A stretch of DNA of 62,291 nt, from positions 1 to 62,291 of the forward strand of contig JAIEDQ010000060.1 in NCBI GenBank assembly GCA_029067895.1, given 5' to 3'. The notes beneath the pieces are model-generated. The model was given only the letters and a program-made list of their open reading frames with translations. It ran no database searches and was not told the DNA's origin. The stretch is from Oscillospiraceae bacterium. GTDB taxonomy: Bacteria > Bacillota > Clostridia > Oscillospirales > Ruminococcaceae. The position numbers and the translations under genes were made by a program. Of this stretch, positions 9,804-19,690 are shown piece by piece. The first letter of the stretch is position 1. Each line of letters opens with the position of its first letter.

Positions 9804-10676
9804 ATGCAGATCACAATTGCATCGGAAAAGACAACGGCTGTCATAGACAGCTTCGGAGCGGAGCTTCATTCGCTGAAAGACGCGGTTGGAGCGGAGTACC
9901 TCTGGCAGGCTGACCCTGCGGTATGGAAGCGTCACGCGCCTGTGCTGTTCCCTTTTATCTGCAACACCGATTCAAAAAAATATACCTATGAGGGACAGGT
10001 CTACAGCCTTGCAAACCACGGCTTTGCCCGCGACAGCGAGTTTGAGCTTGCTTCCTCCGACGGCAAAAGCGCGGAATTTCTGCTGAAATCAAGCGCGGAG
10101 ACCTTGAAGCTGTACCCCTTTGATTTCGAGCTGCGTATCCGCTACGGACTGTCGGGAAACAAGCTTGACGTGTCCTATACCGTTAAAAATACCGACAAAA
10201 AGGATATGTACTTCTTTATCGGCGGACACCCCGCATTCAACGTACCTATGGGCGAAGAGAATTACGACGACTACTTTGTTGAATATGAAAAGCCCGAAAC
10301 GATAATTCAGGAATTTAAGGGCAAAACAACGGTAATTGCGGACGGCACAGCGAAAGTCCCCCTAAGCCATGAGCTTTTTGCAAACGACGTTTTTATGAAG
10401 GACGCGCCCTCCTCCTCGTGGGTCGCTCTGGTCAGCGAAAAGTCGGGACGGAAGATCAAGCTTAACTACGACCCCAAGGGCTGTATCGCGGTATGGTCGT
10501 CCTATTTTGAGGACAAATCCGTTACCGAGCAGGCTAAGTTTGTCTGCCTCGAACCCTGGAGCAGTGTTCCCGTGTACTGCGACAAGGAGGAGGACATCAC
10601 GAAAATGTCCCACGCCATAAGGCTTGCGCCCGAAAACGAGTACGTTTTTGAGTACTCAATTGAGGTAGGTCAGTAA
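9804..10676 (+). CDS. Aldose 1-epimerase family protein (LacX-like)
   Basis: LHSLKDAVGAEYLWQADPAVWKRHAPVLFPFIC...GGHPAFNVPM...CLEPWSSVP. Confidence 0.9.
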   Translation: MQITIASEKTTAVIDSFGAELHSLKDAVGAEYLWQADPAVWKRHAPVLFPFICNTDSKKYTYEGQVYSLANHGFARDSEFELASSDGKSAEFLLKSSAETLKLYPFDFELRIRYGLSGNKLDVSYTVKNTDKKDMYFFIGGHPAFNVPMGEENYDDYFVEYEKPETIIQEFKGKTTVIADGTAKVPLSHELFANDVFMKDAPSSSWVALVSEKSGRKIKLNYDPKGCIAVWSSYFEDKSVTEQAKFVCLEPWSSVPVYCDKEEDITKMSHAIRLAPENEYVFEYSIEVGQ

Positions 10677-10691
10677 CGGAGGAACACCAAA

Positions 10692-11570
10692 ATGTACGAG
10701 CTTGAACAGGTCGGGGCAAGGAGCTGCTATATAAACTGTCCCGCGAAGATAGGTCTTTATGGTGACGGCGAAAACGGCGTGTACCTTATCGACAGCGGAA
10801 ACGACAAGGACGCGGGACGAAAAGTCCGCCAGATACTGGACAAAAACGGCTGGCAGCTTAAAGCTATCCTGAACACCCATTCCAACGCCGACCATATCGG
10901 CGGGAACAAATATCTGCAAGGTCAGACGGGCTGCAAGATTTACGCCCGCGGTATCGAGCGCGACTTTACCGAGCACCCCATACTGGAGCCGTCCTTTCTC
11001 TACGGCGGATATCCCTGCAAAGACCTGCGGCACAAGTTCCTGCTTGCGCAGGAAAGCACGGCGGAATACCTTGACGAAAGTGTTCTCCCCGACGGTATGG
11101 AGATAATACCGCTTCCGGGACACTTTTTCGACATGGTTGGCTTCCGCACGGCGGACAATGTTGTTTTCCTTGCGGACTGCCTGTCCTCGGCGGAGACCCT
11201 TGAAAAGTACAAGATAGGCTTTATTTACGACGTTGAGGCATATCTGAAAACCCTTGAAACCGTTGCGGAAATGTCGGCGGCAATGTTCGTCCCCGCCCAC
11301 GCGGAGGCAACCGAAAACATCGCTCCCCTTGCGCGACTGAATATTGAAAAGGTTATGGAAATTGCCGAGAAGATAACTGAGCTTTGCCGCGAGCCTCTGA
11401 CCTTTGAGGATATTCTCAAAAGGCTTTTCGATGATTACGAACTGAAAATGAGCTTCGAGCAGTACGTCCTAGTGGGAAGCACTGTGCGGTCGTATCTGTC
11501 ATGGCTCAAGGACAGCGGCAGACTGTCCGCAGAGTTTACAGAAAACAGACTTTTGTGGAAACGGGTCTGA
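10692..11570 (+). CDS. MBL-fold metallo-hydrolase
   Basis: NTHSNADHIGGNKYL (degenerate HxHxDH), PLPGHFFDMVGF; GGAGG RBS. Confidence 0.85.
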   Translation: MYELEQVGARSCYINCPAKIGLYGDGENGVYLIDSGNDKDAGRKVRQILDKNGWQLKAILNTHSNADHIGGNKYLQGQTGCKIYARGIERDFTEHPILEPSFLYGGYPCKDLRHKFLLAQESTAEYLDESVLPDGMEIIPLPGHFFDMVGFRTADNVVFLADCLSSAETLEKYKIGFIYDVEAYLKTLETVAEMSAAMFVPAHAEATENIAPLARLNIEKVMEIAEKITELCREPLTFEDILKRLFDDYELKMSFEQYVLVGSTVRSYLSWLKDSGRLSAEFTENRLLWKRV

Positions 11571-11639
11571 CCCGAACAAAGTATTTTTTCCGAAAATTTG
11601 CACATACTAATCCAAACTTATCCGAAAGGGATGTGCGAA

Positions 11640-12626
11640 ATGGAAAAAATAGCATTCTTCGATACAAAGCAGTACGACAAGGTATGGTTCAATAAGCTGA
11701 ACACAAATTACGACATAAAGTATATACGCTACAAGCTTACGCCCGACACCGCTTCGGCGGCGCGGGGCTGCAAGGCGGCGGTGGCTTTTGTAAACGACAC
11801 TATCACCGCCGAGACTATCGACGAGCTTTGCGCGGTGGGCGTGAAAATTCTTGCAATGCGCTGTTCTGGCTACAACAACGTGGATTTGAAGCACGCCAAG
11901 GACAAGCTTCATGTGGTGCGGGTACCCACCTATTCGCCCTACGCTGTGGCGGAGCATACCATGGCTCTGCTGCTGACACTGAACAGAAAGATACACAAGG
12001 CGTTCATCAGAACCCGCGACTTTAATTTCAGCCTTAACGGTCTGACGGGCTTCGACCTTTACGGCAAGACCGCAGGCGTTATCGGCACTGGACAGATCGG
12101 CAGGATCTTCATTGATATCTGCAAGGGCTTTGGCATGAAAGTTATCGCCTACGACCCTTACCCCGCCGAGGGACATGATATCGAGTATGTCGATCTTGAC
12201 ACGCTTTTTGCGGAAAGCGACATAATCTCTCTCCACTGTCCGCTGACCGACTCCACAAAATATATTATCAACGAAGCTGGCATCGCAAAAATGAAAGACG
12301 GCGCGGTGATACTGAACACCTCCCGCGGACAGCTTATCGACACCGACGCGCTTTTGCAGGCGTTAAAGGACAAAAAACTGGGCGGCGCGTGTCTCGACGT
12401 TTACGAGGACGAAAACGCCATCTTTTTTGAGGACTACTCCAGCACCGTTGTAAACGACGACGTTTTAGCTCTGCTTCTGTCCCTGCCGAATGTTATCGTG
12501 ACCTCACATCAGGCGTTCCTAACCAACGAGGCGTTACAGAAGATCGCCGAGGTAACGCTGTTCAACCTTGACCAGTTCTTCAAGGGAGAGGCACTGAAAA
12601 ACGCGGTCGTGTACCAAAATGAATAA
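11640..12626 (+). CDS. 2-hydroxyacid dehydrogenase / D-lactate dehydrogenase-like
   Basis: MRCSGYNNVDL; GVIGTGQIGRIFIDICKGFGMKVIAYDPYP; SLHCPLTDSTKYIIN; VILNTSRGQLIDTDALL. Confidence 0.92.
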   Translation: MEKIAFFDTKQYDKVWFNKLNTNYDIKYIRYKLTPDTASAARGCKAAVAFVNDTITAETIDELCAVGVKILAMRCSGYNNVDLKHAKDKLHVVRVPTYSPYAVAEHTMALLLTLNRKIHKAFIRTRDFNFSLNGLTGFDLYGKTAGVIGTGQIGRIFIDICKGFGMKVIAYDPYPAEGHDIEYVDLDTLFAESDIISLHCPLTDSTKYIINEAGIAKMKDGAVILNTSRGQLIDTDALLQALKDKKLGGACLDVYEDENAIFFEDYSSTVVNDDVLALLLSLPNVIVTSHQAFLTNEALQKIAEVTLFNLDQFFKGEALKNAVVYQNE

Positions 12627-12666
12627 GAAAAACCGCCGTTCTAGTTTGGAAACGGCGGACTTTTTC
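12627..12666. terminator. Bidirectional terminator
   Basis: CCGCCGTTctagtttggaAACGGCGG between convergent genes. Confidence 0.7.
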
Positions 12667-12679
12667 TGCGTGGATATAT

Positions 12680-13504
12680 TCAGAATTTGCAGGCTTTTCG
12701 TGGACAATTCTCAATACACTCAAAGCACCAAATACACTCTGTCCCGTTTTCTCTTTTTCTTGAATTATCCGTTACGTCAACGTTCATAGGACACACACGC
12801 TTGCATTTGCCGCAGGAAACGCATTTGTCCTTATCACATTTCACTCGGAGCAGTGAAAAATAGCTCATTGGTTTAAGGAATACGGTTATCGGACATATGT
12901 ATTTGCAAAATGCGCGGTTATCCTTGAAAGCAAACGCTAAAGCGATACCGACAGCATAGTACAGTATGTTTCCTATTAGAAAAGACCAGAACATTATTCT
13001 TTCCATATTGCCAACCTGCGCAAGGAACAGCGCAGCAACAAATACGAGCGAAACTGCAAATGTAACATAGCGTATCCAGCCGATTTTCTTTCTTGGCTGC
13101 TCGGGTACTTTATACGGAAGAAAATCAAGAACCATAGCCGTCCAGCAGGCAAAGCCGCACCAGCCTCTGCCGAAAAGAAGCGGTCCGAAAATTTTTGCAA
13201 CAGCATAGTGTATAGTTGCGGCTTCAAACACGCCTGTAAACAGATAGTACCAAAAGCCCTCTATCTGCATATTTTCATTTGATATCAATCCGAGATAAAC
13301 AAGCATATACGTTCCGACCAGAAGTTGCGCCACGCGGCGGGCGTACTTATATTTCCTGATATACAGAAACATTCCCAAAGCGATCGATATACCAAGATAG
13401 TTGAAATTAAACAGGTAAAACAAATTGTCCATTGTCAACCACAAAGTAACCGCTACTGCTTCAAATATAAGCAGAAAGGCTGCGGGTAAAAGGTATTTTT
13501 TCAT
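12680..13504 (-). CDS. NapH/NosR-like polytopic 4Fe-4S membrane protein
   Basis: Several TM segments, GRGWCGFACWTAMVLDFLPYK, CKYICPI, CDKDKCVSCGKCKRVCPMNV, CIWCFECIENCPRKACKF. Confidence 0.85.
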   Translation of the reverse strand: MKKYLLPAAFLLIFEAVAVTLWLTMDNLFYLFNFNYLGISIALGMFLYIRKYKYARRVAQLLVGTYMLVYLGLISNENMQIEGFWYYLFTGVFEAATIHYAVAKIFGPLLFGRGWCGFACWTAMVLDFLPYKVPEQPRKKIGWIRYVTFAVSLVFVAALFLAQVGNMERIMFWSFLIGNILYYAVGIALAFAFKDNRAFCKYICPITVFLKPMSYFSLLRVKCDKDKCVSCGKCKRVCPMNVDVTDNSRKRENGTECIWCFECIENCPRKACKF

Positions 13505-13523
13505 GTTCTCACATCTCCAAACT

Positions 13524-13934
13524 TCAGTTTAATTTATTGCTTTTTATATTGTAACAGCATTTTTTACTCACGTCAGCTTTGAAGCTTCCCGTAAAATCGG
13601 TGTACTCCGCCGCAATGGTGTAGGTGTCGTCAACATCTAAGTCCACAAAGCCGCGATATGCCTTTGCCGTGCCGAGGTTTTCCACAACGCCGCCCTTTGA
13701 GTTGTACAGGACAAAAACGACTGTACCGCTTTTAACGTCGGTACTAAAAGAAATCCTTATCCTGTCTCCGCTGTTTCCCTTGAAAGATACCTCGGAGCTT
13801 GATGTCTCAGGCTTGCCGTCGTGAACGCTCATGCCGATATTTCCCAAGGGCTTGCTTCTCATAAGAACAGCCCCTGTCAGAGCCGCTCCAAGCAAGACGG
13901 CAGATGACAATAATACTATGGTTTTTCTTTTCAT
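13524..13934 (-). CDS. Small exported hypothetical protein
   Basis: 136 aa with N-terminal TM/signal; between the NapH-like and CPBP genes on the same strand. Confidence 0.65.
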   Translation of the reverse strand: MKRKTIVLLSSAVLLGAALTGAVLMRSKPLGNIGMSVHDGKPETSSSEVSFKGNSGDRIRISFSTDVKSGTVVFVLYNSKGGVVENLGTAKAYRGFVDLDVDDTYTIAAEYTDFTGSFKADVSKKCCYNIKSNKLN

Positions 13935-14827
13935 ATTTTTTCGTTCCTTTCAGACTTTTTCTTCAGCAAAATTATCGCGATCACCGTAAAAATAAGGTAC
14001 GCTCCTATTGAAATAACGGACGCCTCCGCGCCGAACTCTCCGCCCGTTATAAGCGCGGACTTTGATTCAAGCACGTAGTTGAATATGCAGTTTTCCACAG
14101 GCTCTGTGTAAATATTGAGTATCCCGCTTGCCATGCACATATTCCAGACAGCGTGCATAAACGCAGACGACCAGATACTGCCGCTTTCGTATGTCACAAG
14201 GGAAAAGAGTATTCCCACAATGCTTCCCGCAACTAAAAGCTGTATAAAGCTGACAAGGGACAGCTTTCCGTTCAGAGCGTGAGCCGCTCCGAACAGCGCG
14301 GACGGCACTATCACCGCCACGACCTTATTCCACCGCATTTCAAGGGCTTTCATCACAACACCGCGGAACACGGCTTCCTCCACCGCGCCGACCGCAAGTC
14401 CTACCACAAACACCGACGTAGTTATGCTGTCTGCGATTTGCGCGCTGTCCATTTTGATGTTTTCCCAGTGTCCCGCCGTCATAAGCAGTCCGACCACTGC
14501 AATTGCAGGCATCAGAAACGCTGAGACTGCCCATATTGGTTTAACCTTGTACTTTGTGATACGGCAATCAGCAAGAGTCACGCCGAGAAGCTTTCCGCAT
14601 AAAAGCTTTAAGGTCAAAAGCGCAAACAAGGGATACAGAACCGCCGAAACAATGTTCCCGACGGCTTTAGGCATACCCAGCGCGATAATCCCGCTGCCGA
14701 TAAGCATTGCTGCAAGCTGGGTCACTACCAGCAGCAGAATTGCCGCCAAAGCTCCGACTATCGCTTTCCACGCAGGTATTTTTGCTTTTTCATTCATATA
14801 GATCACCCTATCTGTATAATTTAACAA
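13931..14827 (-). CDS. CPBP-family intramembrane glutamic endopeptidase
   Basis: Multi-TM with GAVEEAVFRGVVM, PSALFGAAHALNG, SAFMHAVWN motifs; overlaps the downstream small ORF by 4 nt. Confidence 0.88.
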   Translation of the reverse strand: MLNYTDRVIYMNEKAKIPAWKAIVGALAAILLLVVTQLAAMLIGSGIIALGMPKAVGNIVSAVLYPLFALLTLKLLCGKLLGVTLADCRITKYKVKPIWAVSAFLMPAIAVVGLLMTAGHWENIKMDSAQIADSITTSVFVVGLAVGAVEEAVFRGVVMKALEMRWNKVVAVIVPSALFGAAHALNGKLSLVSFIQLLVAGSIVGILFSLVTYESGSIWSSAFMHAVWNMCMASGILNIYTEPVENCIFNYVLESKSALITGGEFGAEASVISIGAYLIFTVIAIILLKKKSERNEKI

Positions 14828-14989
14828 TATTATACATCATATAGCATTAGTGTGCAAGCAACTTTAGTTTGCATTTACGGAAAAGTTTTCTGCAACCTGT
14901 AGTTGCTGCTGCATTGCAAAAGCACCGGTATAGGACGAGTTTTCAGCCGCATATGTTTTTTCGTGAAAACATATCAAGAGGTACGGCAA

Positions 14990-15199
14990 ATGAGAAAAAA
15001 TCTTGTCCGAAGCGTTTCGGTACACATTGAGGACGGCGCAGACCTGAATGCTCTTGCCGACATGATAAGCGATCTGCACGCCGATATTATCGAACGCAAA
15101 CTGAAAAATTCGGGCTTGTCCCCAAAGCAGCAAGCGGAGGTAATCGACAGAATGATCGAAAATCTGAAAGCACGTGAACAAAACGGTCTTATAAAATAA
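14990..15199 (+). CDS. Small hypothetical protein (69 aa)
   Basis: ATG 14990 preceded by AAGAGG; MRKNLVRSVSVHIEDGADLNALADMISDLHADIIERKLKNSGLSPKQQAEVIDRMIENLKAREQNGLIK; followed directly by terminator. Confidence 0.6.
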   Translation: MRKNLVRSVSVHIEDGADLNALADMISDLHADIIERKLKNSGLSPKQQAEVIDRMIENLKAREQNGLIK

Positions 15200-15238
15200 A
15201 AAATCCTCGGAAAAATCACGCTTTCCGAGGATTTTTTT
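15197..15238. terminator. Strong terminator hairpin
   Basis: AAAAATCCTCGGAAA...TTTCCGAGGATTTTTTT. Confidence 0.8.
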
Positions 15239-16700
15239 CTGCTTGAAAATGTTGCACTTTGAGCGGTTGCGCAAATCTGCCGTTGCATGGTACAAAGCTG
15301 TTGGTAAGTATGGCTATAAGACGTTCCCGCGGGGAATCTATTATGCGGCAGCCTGTTACTCCCGCAGCGTTGCAGCCGAAGCCCATTGCCATTGTGAGAG
15401 CCTGTTTACCGCAGGCTCCCGCTTTTTTGAAATGCCTGTCAAGATTGAACGCCGCCCGCGGGAGATACCCCACGTCCTCCAGCAGGGTGAACAGCGGAAA
15501 GAATATTGCCATAGGCGGGAGCATTACCGACGTTACCCATGCGAGAACGCGGTACACGCCGTCGATAAGCAGCTCCCGAAGCCACACCGGTGCGTTCGCG
15601 CTTACAAGCAAATCCGAAAGCTTGTCGCCCAAGGAGAACAGCGCTCCGAAAAGCAGATCGGAGGGGTAATTCGCGCCCTCTATGGTTATCCAGAAGATCA
15701 CCAGCAGCAGAGCCGCCATAATGGGAACTCCCCATATTTTGTGAGTAAGTACGCGGTCGATACGCCTGTCGCGCTCGTAATAGTCGGACTTCTCAAATGT
15801 CATGCACTCTACGGCGTAACGCTCCGCCTGCCGAACCACCGAGGTCACAAGCATATCCTTAAGCGCAGCGCGGTCGATATTCTTTTCAGCAAGAAGCTCT
15901 CCCGCTCTGAACGCGGCTGAGCGGATATCCTTGTCGTCGGTAATGTCAAATCCCGCAAATCCGCTTATGGACTCAAGAAGCTTTTCGTCTCCCTCCAGAA
16001 TTTTCAAAGCCGTCCAGCGGGGAGAAAGCTTTCCGCCAAGCTTGGGTTCGAGAGCCGAGGATAAGATTTCCACCGCGGCTTCCACCTCGTCGGAGTAGAC
16101 CACGCATGGCTTTTCGGGACGCTTCGCCGCTATCGCTTCGGGAAGTCTGTCCATCATCTCGTCTATACCTTTTCCGCTCCTTGCTGCCGCTCCGCAGACG
16201 GGTACTCCGAGCAGTTCGCTCAGCTTTTCGAGATCCACGGATATCTTTTTCTTTTCCGCTTCGTCCAGAAGATTTACGCACACAAGCGTATGCTCGGTTA
16301 TCTCTATCGTTTGCAGGACAAGGTTGAGATTACGTTCAAGACAGGTGGCGTCGCACACCACTATCACCGCGTCTGGGACTCCCGCTTCGGGAGAGCCGAA
16401 GCATATAAAATCCCGCGCTACCTCCTCCTCGGCGGAATGTGCAAGCAGAGAATATGTACCGGGAATATCCACCATAACATAGCTGTTTTCGCCCCGCACG
16501 CACCTGCCCTGCGCGTTGCAGACGGTTTTTCCCGTCCAGTTTCCCGTGTGCTGCTTCATTCCCGTAAGCGCGTTAAAGACCGTTGATTTTCCCACATTCG
16601 GATTTCCCGCCAATGCAATGACCTTGTCGCCCTCGCTTTTGTTTATAATGAAAGACTCGCCGCAAACATTTCTGCCGACCGATTCAGCGGTAAGACCCAT
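15216..16700 (-). pseudogene. feoB: feoB (ferrous iron transporter B), 3'-truncated
   Basis: Intact G domain (LAGNPNVGKSTVFNALTG, DIPGTYSL, NLLDE) and first gate region, then similarity stops after ...NSFVPCNGRF and switches to AQPLKVQHFQAEKNPRKA-stop; C-terminal gate domain missing. Confidence 0.75.
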
Positions 16701-16770
16701 GCAAATCACTCCTTAAAAGATTATCCATTCAGTATATGCATGAGACAGGCAGGACGATTATGGACAAGTC

Positions 16771-16806
16771 AAAAAGGACAGATACCGCTTTGATATCTGT
16801 CCTTTT
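16771..16806. terminator. Hairpin/terminator upstream of feoB
   Basis: AAAAGGACAGATAccgctttgaTATCTGTCCTTTT. Confidence 0.6.
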
Positions 16807-16880
16807 CATGCAATTTCGGTACAGCTTTTTTCTCGTCTCAGAAACAAAATTTGCCGCCATCACTATAGACGGCGGCAAGG
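16804..16880 (+). repeat. Degenerate structured repeat, copy A
   Basis: ttCATGCAAtttcggtacagctTTTTTCTCGTCTCagaa...TAGACGGCGGCA; shares blocks with the 37.25 kb and 36.39 kb copies. Confidence 0.45.
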
Positions 16881-16883
16881 AAA

Positions 16884-18317
16884 TTATTTTTTCCATGTAG
16901 CAGGGGTGAACAGCAGAAGCATTGGGAAAAGCTCCAGTCTGCCCGCAAGCATATCGAAGATAAGCACTGCCTTTGCGGGAGCGGAGAAAAATCCGAAGTT
17001 TGAGGTAGGTCCAACCATTTCAAGTCCCGGACCTATGTTGTTTATCGCCGCAGTCACCGCGGTGAAGTTGGTTATCATGTCGTGGTTGTCAAAGGAAATA
17101 AGCACAAGCGAAATTATAAACGTCATCAGATACGCGACCATAAACACGTTTACGCCGCGGACTGTTTCATGCTCAATGGGGTGAGAATTAAGCTTTATCT
17201 TTTTCACCTGCTTCGGGTGAACGATCGCCTGAAGCTCCTTTGACATACTTTTGAACAGTATGATTATTCTTGAGACCTTAATACCGCCGCCCGTACTTCC
17301 TGCGCAGGCTCCGATAAACATTATCAGCACCAAAAGCGTTCTCGACAATTCGGGCCAAAGGTTAAAGTCCACAGTGCCAAAACCTGTTGAGGATATAACC
17401 GAGACCACTGCAAATGAGGAATGCTCCAGAGCCTCGCCCACAGTGTCGAAAAGTCCGCTGATGTTGATGGTGATTATTCCCGTAACGGAAGCCACAATTA
17501 CCAAAAACACGCAGACCTCGGTGTTGAACGCCTCGCGGAATTTTCCGCTTATCAAAAAGAAATACGAGTTGAAATTAATGGCAAACAATAACATGAACAC
17601 CGTTACCACTATTCGGATAGTTGAAGAAAATCCGCCCATGCTGTTGTTGTAGATACCAAAGCCGCCCGTTCCCGCCGTGGCGAAAGCGGTGTTCAGAGCC
17701 TCAAAGACCGTCATTCCGCAGATAAGCAGCACCACAAATTCCAGAATGGTCAGCACAAAATATATCTTATAGAGCAGCAGAGCCGTACTTTTCACTCTTG
17801 GGACAAGCTTGCTAACCGAGGGACCCGGGCTTTCCGCTTTCATTATGTGCATATTCTGCGCTCCCGACAGTGGCAGGAATGCCATGATAAACACAAGTAC
17901 GCCCATTCCGCCAACCCAATGGGTGAAGCTTCTCCACATGATCATTGACTTTGGCAGGCTTTCCACCTCGGACAGAATACTCGCTCCCGTTGTGGTGAAG
18001 CCTGAAACAGTTTCAAACAAAGCGTCCAGAAAAGAGGGTATCTCTCTCGAAATGTAAAACGGTACCGCGCCGAAGATACTGAGCAGTATCCAGCTCAATG
18101 CGACGATAATGTTTCCCTCACGTGAGTAAAGCTGCTTCCGTTCGGGCTTTTTACGTATCAGCAGACCGCCTATAGCAAGGCACAGAGCCGCCGTCAGCAG
18201 GAAGTACCAAAGAGCCGATTCGCCGCAGCACAACGCCGTTACCGACGGCACTATCATAAACAGGGATTCAAATATCAGTATCCAGCCCAGAATATAGGAT
18301 ATCATTTTAAAATTCAT
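16884..18317 (-). CDS. trkH: TrkH-family potassium uptake protein
   Basis: TVSGFTTTGASIL, WVGGMGVLVF, ATAGTGGFGIYNNS, GACAGSTGGGIKVSR selectivity-loop motifs. Confidence 0.93.
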   Translation of the reverse strand: MNFKMISYILGWILIFESLFMIVPSVTALCCGESALWYFLLTAALCLAIGGLLIRKKPERKQLYSREGNIIVALSWILLSIFGAVPFYISREIPSFLDALFETVSGFTTTGASILSEVESLPKSMIMWRSFTHWVGGMGVLVFIMAFLPLSGAQNMHIMKAESPGPSVSKLVPRVKSTALLLYKIYFVLTILEFVVLLICGMTVFEALNTAFATAGTGGFGIYNNSMGGFSSTIRIVVTVFMLLFAINFNSYFFLISGKFREAFNTEVCVFLVIVASVTGIITINISGLFDTVGEALEHSSFAVVSVISSTGFGTVDFNLWPELSRTLLVLIMFIGACAGSTGGGIKVSRIIILFKSMSKELQAIVHPKQVKKIKLNSHPIEHETVRGVNVFMVAYLMTFIISLVLISFDNHDMITNFTAVTAAINNIGPGLEMVGPTSNFGFFSAPAKAVLIFDMLAGRLELFPMLLLFTPATWKK

Positions 18318-18334
18318 ATCTCAGTTACTCCCGA

Positions 18335-19690
18335 TTATTTAAGAATATCCGTAATGTCGTGCAGGGCAAGATGATTGGAAACGATAACCACCGCGTCTCC
18401 CACCTGAATGCTGTCCTGACCGTGAGGGATAATTACCTTTCTGTCGCGGAGTATCGCCGCCACAAGCACGCCCTCCTTGAACTGCATTTCCATGAGGGGA
18501 ATGTTCACGATACGGGAGTCCTCCTTTATGATGAACTCCGCCGCCTCGACTTTACCCTTTATCAGGTTGTAGAAGGTCTCAACATTGCTTCCCATAGCGT
18601 TTTTCATTGCTCTGACATAACGTATTATCGTCTCGGAGGTGATATTCTTGGGGTAGATTATGGAATCCAGATCGAGATGATTGATAACGTCGCCAAAGTC
18701 TATACGGTTGATCTTAGTGATAAGCTTGCCCTTTCCCACGCTTTTGGCAAACAATGACAACAGGATATTTTCCTCGTCCAGATTGGTGAGAGCCACAAAA
18801 GCTCCCGCGTTTTCAAGACCCTCTTCAAGGAGAACGGTCTGGTCGGAGGCGTCGCCGTTAATGATCACAACGTCGTCCATGAGCGCGGAAAGCTCGTCGC
18901 AGCGGGCGGGATTCTTCTCAATCAGCGTAACGCTTATTCCCGAACGCAGCAGCATTTCGCAGAGGTAGTGACCGATCTCTCCGCCGCCGACGATTATCGC
19001 GTCCTTTACGGAATTGGTCTTATACTTTATCTTGCGGAAAAAATCGTTCGCCTTTCTTGGAGCGGCGACTATGGAAATAACGTCCTTTTCCTCGAAAACG
19101 AAATCGCCGTATGCGATATAGACATCGTCACCGCGCTCGATGATGCAGACAAGCACGTCGCTGTGGAACTTAACGTTTATATCCTTGACCGCGCAGCCTG
19201 CCAGCGGACTGTTTTCGGGCAGACGAAATTTAAGCAGCTCCACCCGTCCCTTTGCAAAGGTGTCGATCTTTATCGCCGAGGGGAAGCGCAGTATTCTTGC
19301 GATCTCCGCAGCGGCGGCAAATTCGGGGTTTATTACCATCGCAAGTCCCAGTTCGTCCTTTAAAAAGGGAGCGTCGTTATTGTACTGTGGACTTCTCACA
19401 CGGGCAATGGTCTGACAGTTACCCGCTTTTTTCGCTATCAGGCAGCAGAGCAGATTAAGCTCGTCAGAGTCTGTTACCGCGATAAGCAGGTCTGCATGGG
19501 TAATGCCCGCCTCCTGCTGAACGGCATAGGTCGCGCCGTTTCCCGCCACGCCCATAACGTCGAAGCGGTTTGCCACCGTATCAACGATCTTACGGTCGAT
19601 ATCAATGACGGTGACGTTGTTGTCCTCCTCGTTAAGCTGTTCGGCAAGAGCCTGACCGACCTTGCCGCAGCCTACTATGATTATGTTCAA
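18335..19690 (-). CDS. trkA: Trk system potassium transporter TrkA
   Basis: Two TrkA-N/TrkA-C units: IIVGCGKVGQALAEQL...VIDID; AIIVGGGEIGHYLCEML; TTG start at 19690 with GAAAGGAG RBS. Confidence 0.92.
   Translation of the reverse strand: MNIIIVGCGKVGQALAEQLNEEDNNVTVIDIDRKIVDTVANRFDVMGVAGNGATYAVQQEAGITHADLLIAVTDSDELNLLCCLIAKKAGNCQTIARVRSPQYNNDAPFLKDELGLAMVINPEFAAAAEIARILRFPSAIKIDTFAKGRVELLKFRLPENSPLAGCAVKDINVKFHSDVLVCIIERGDDVYIAYGDFVFEEKDVISIVAAPRKANDFFRKIKYKTNSVKDAIIVGGGEIGHYLCEMLLRSGISVTLIEKNPARCDELSALMDDVVIINGDASDQTVLLEEGLENAGAFVALTNLDEENILLSLFAKSVGKGKLITKINRIDFGDVINHLDLDSIIYPKNITSETIIRYVRAMKNAMGSNVETFYNLIKGKVEAAEFIIKEDSRIVNIPLMEMQFKEGVLVAAILRDRKVIIPHGQDSIQVGDAVVIVSNHLALHDITDILK

Noticed and set aside
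16804-16880. Metal riboswitch upstream of feoB
   Set aside because: It did not match a riboswitch consensus that I can recall; partly explained as trkH terminator (TTGCCGCC...GGCGGCAA) and as repeat copy A
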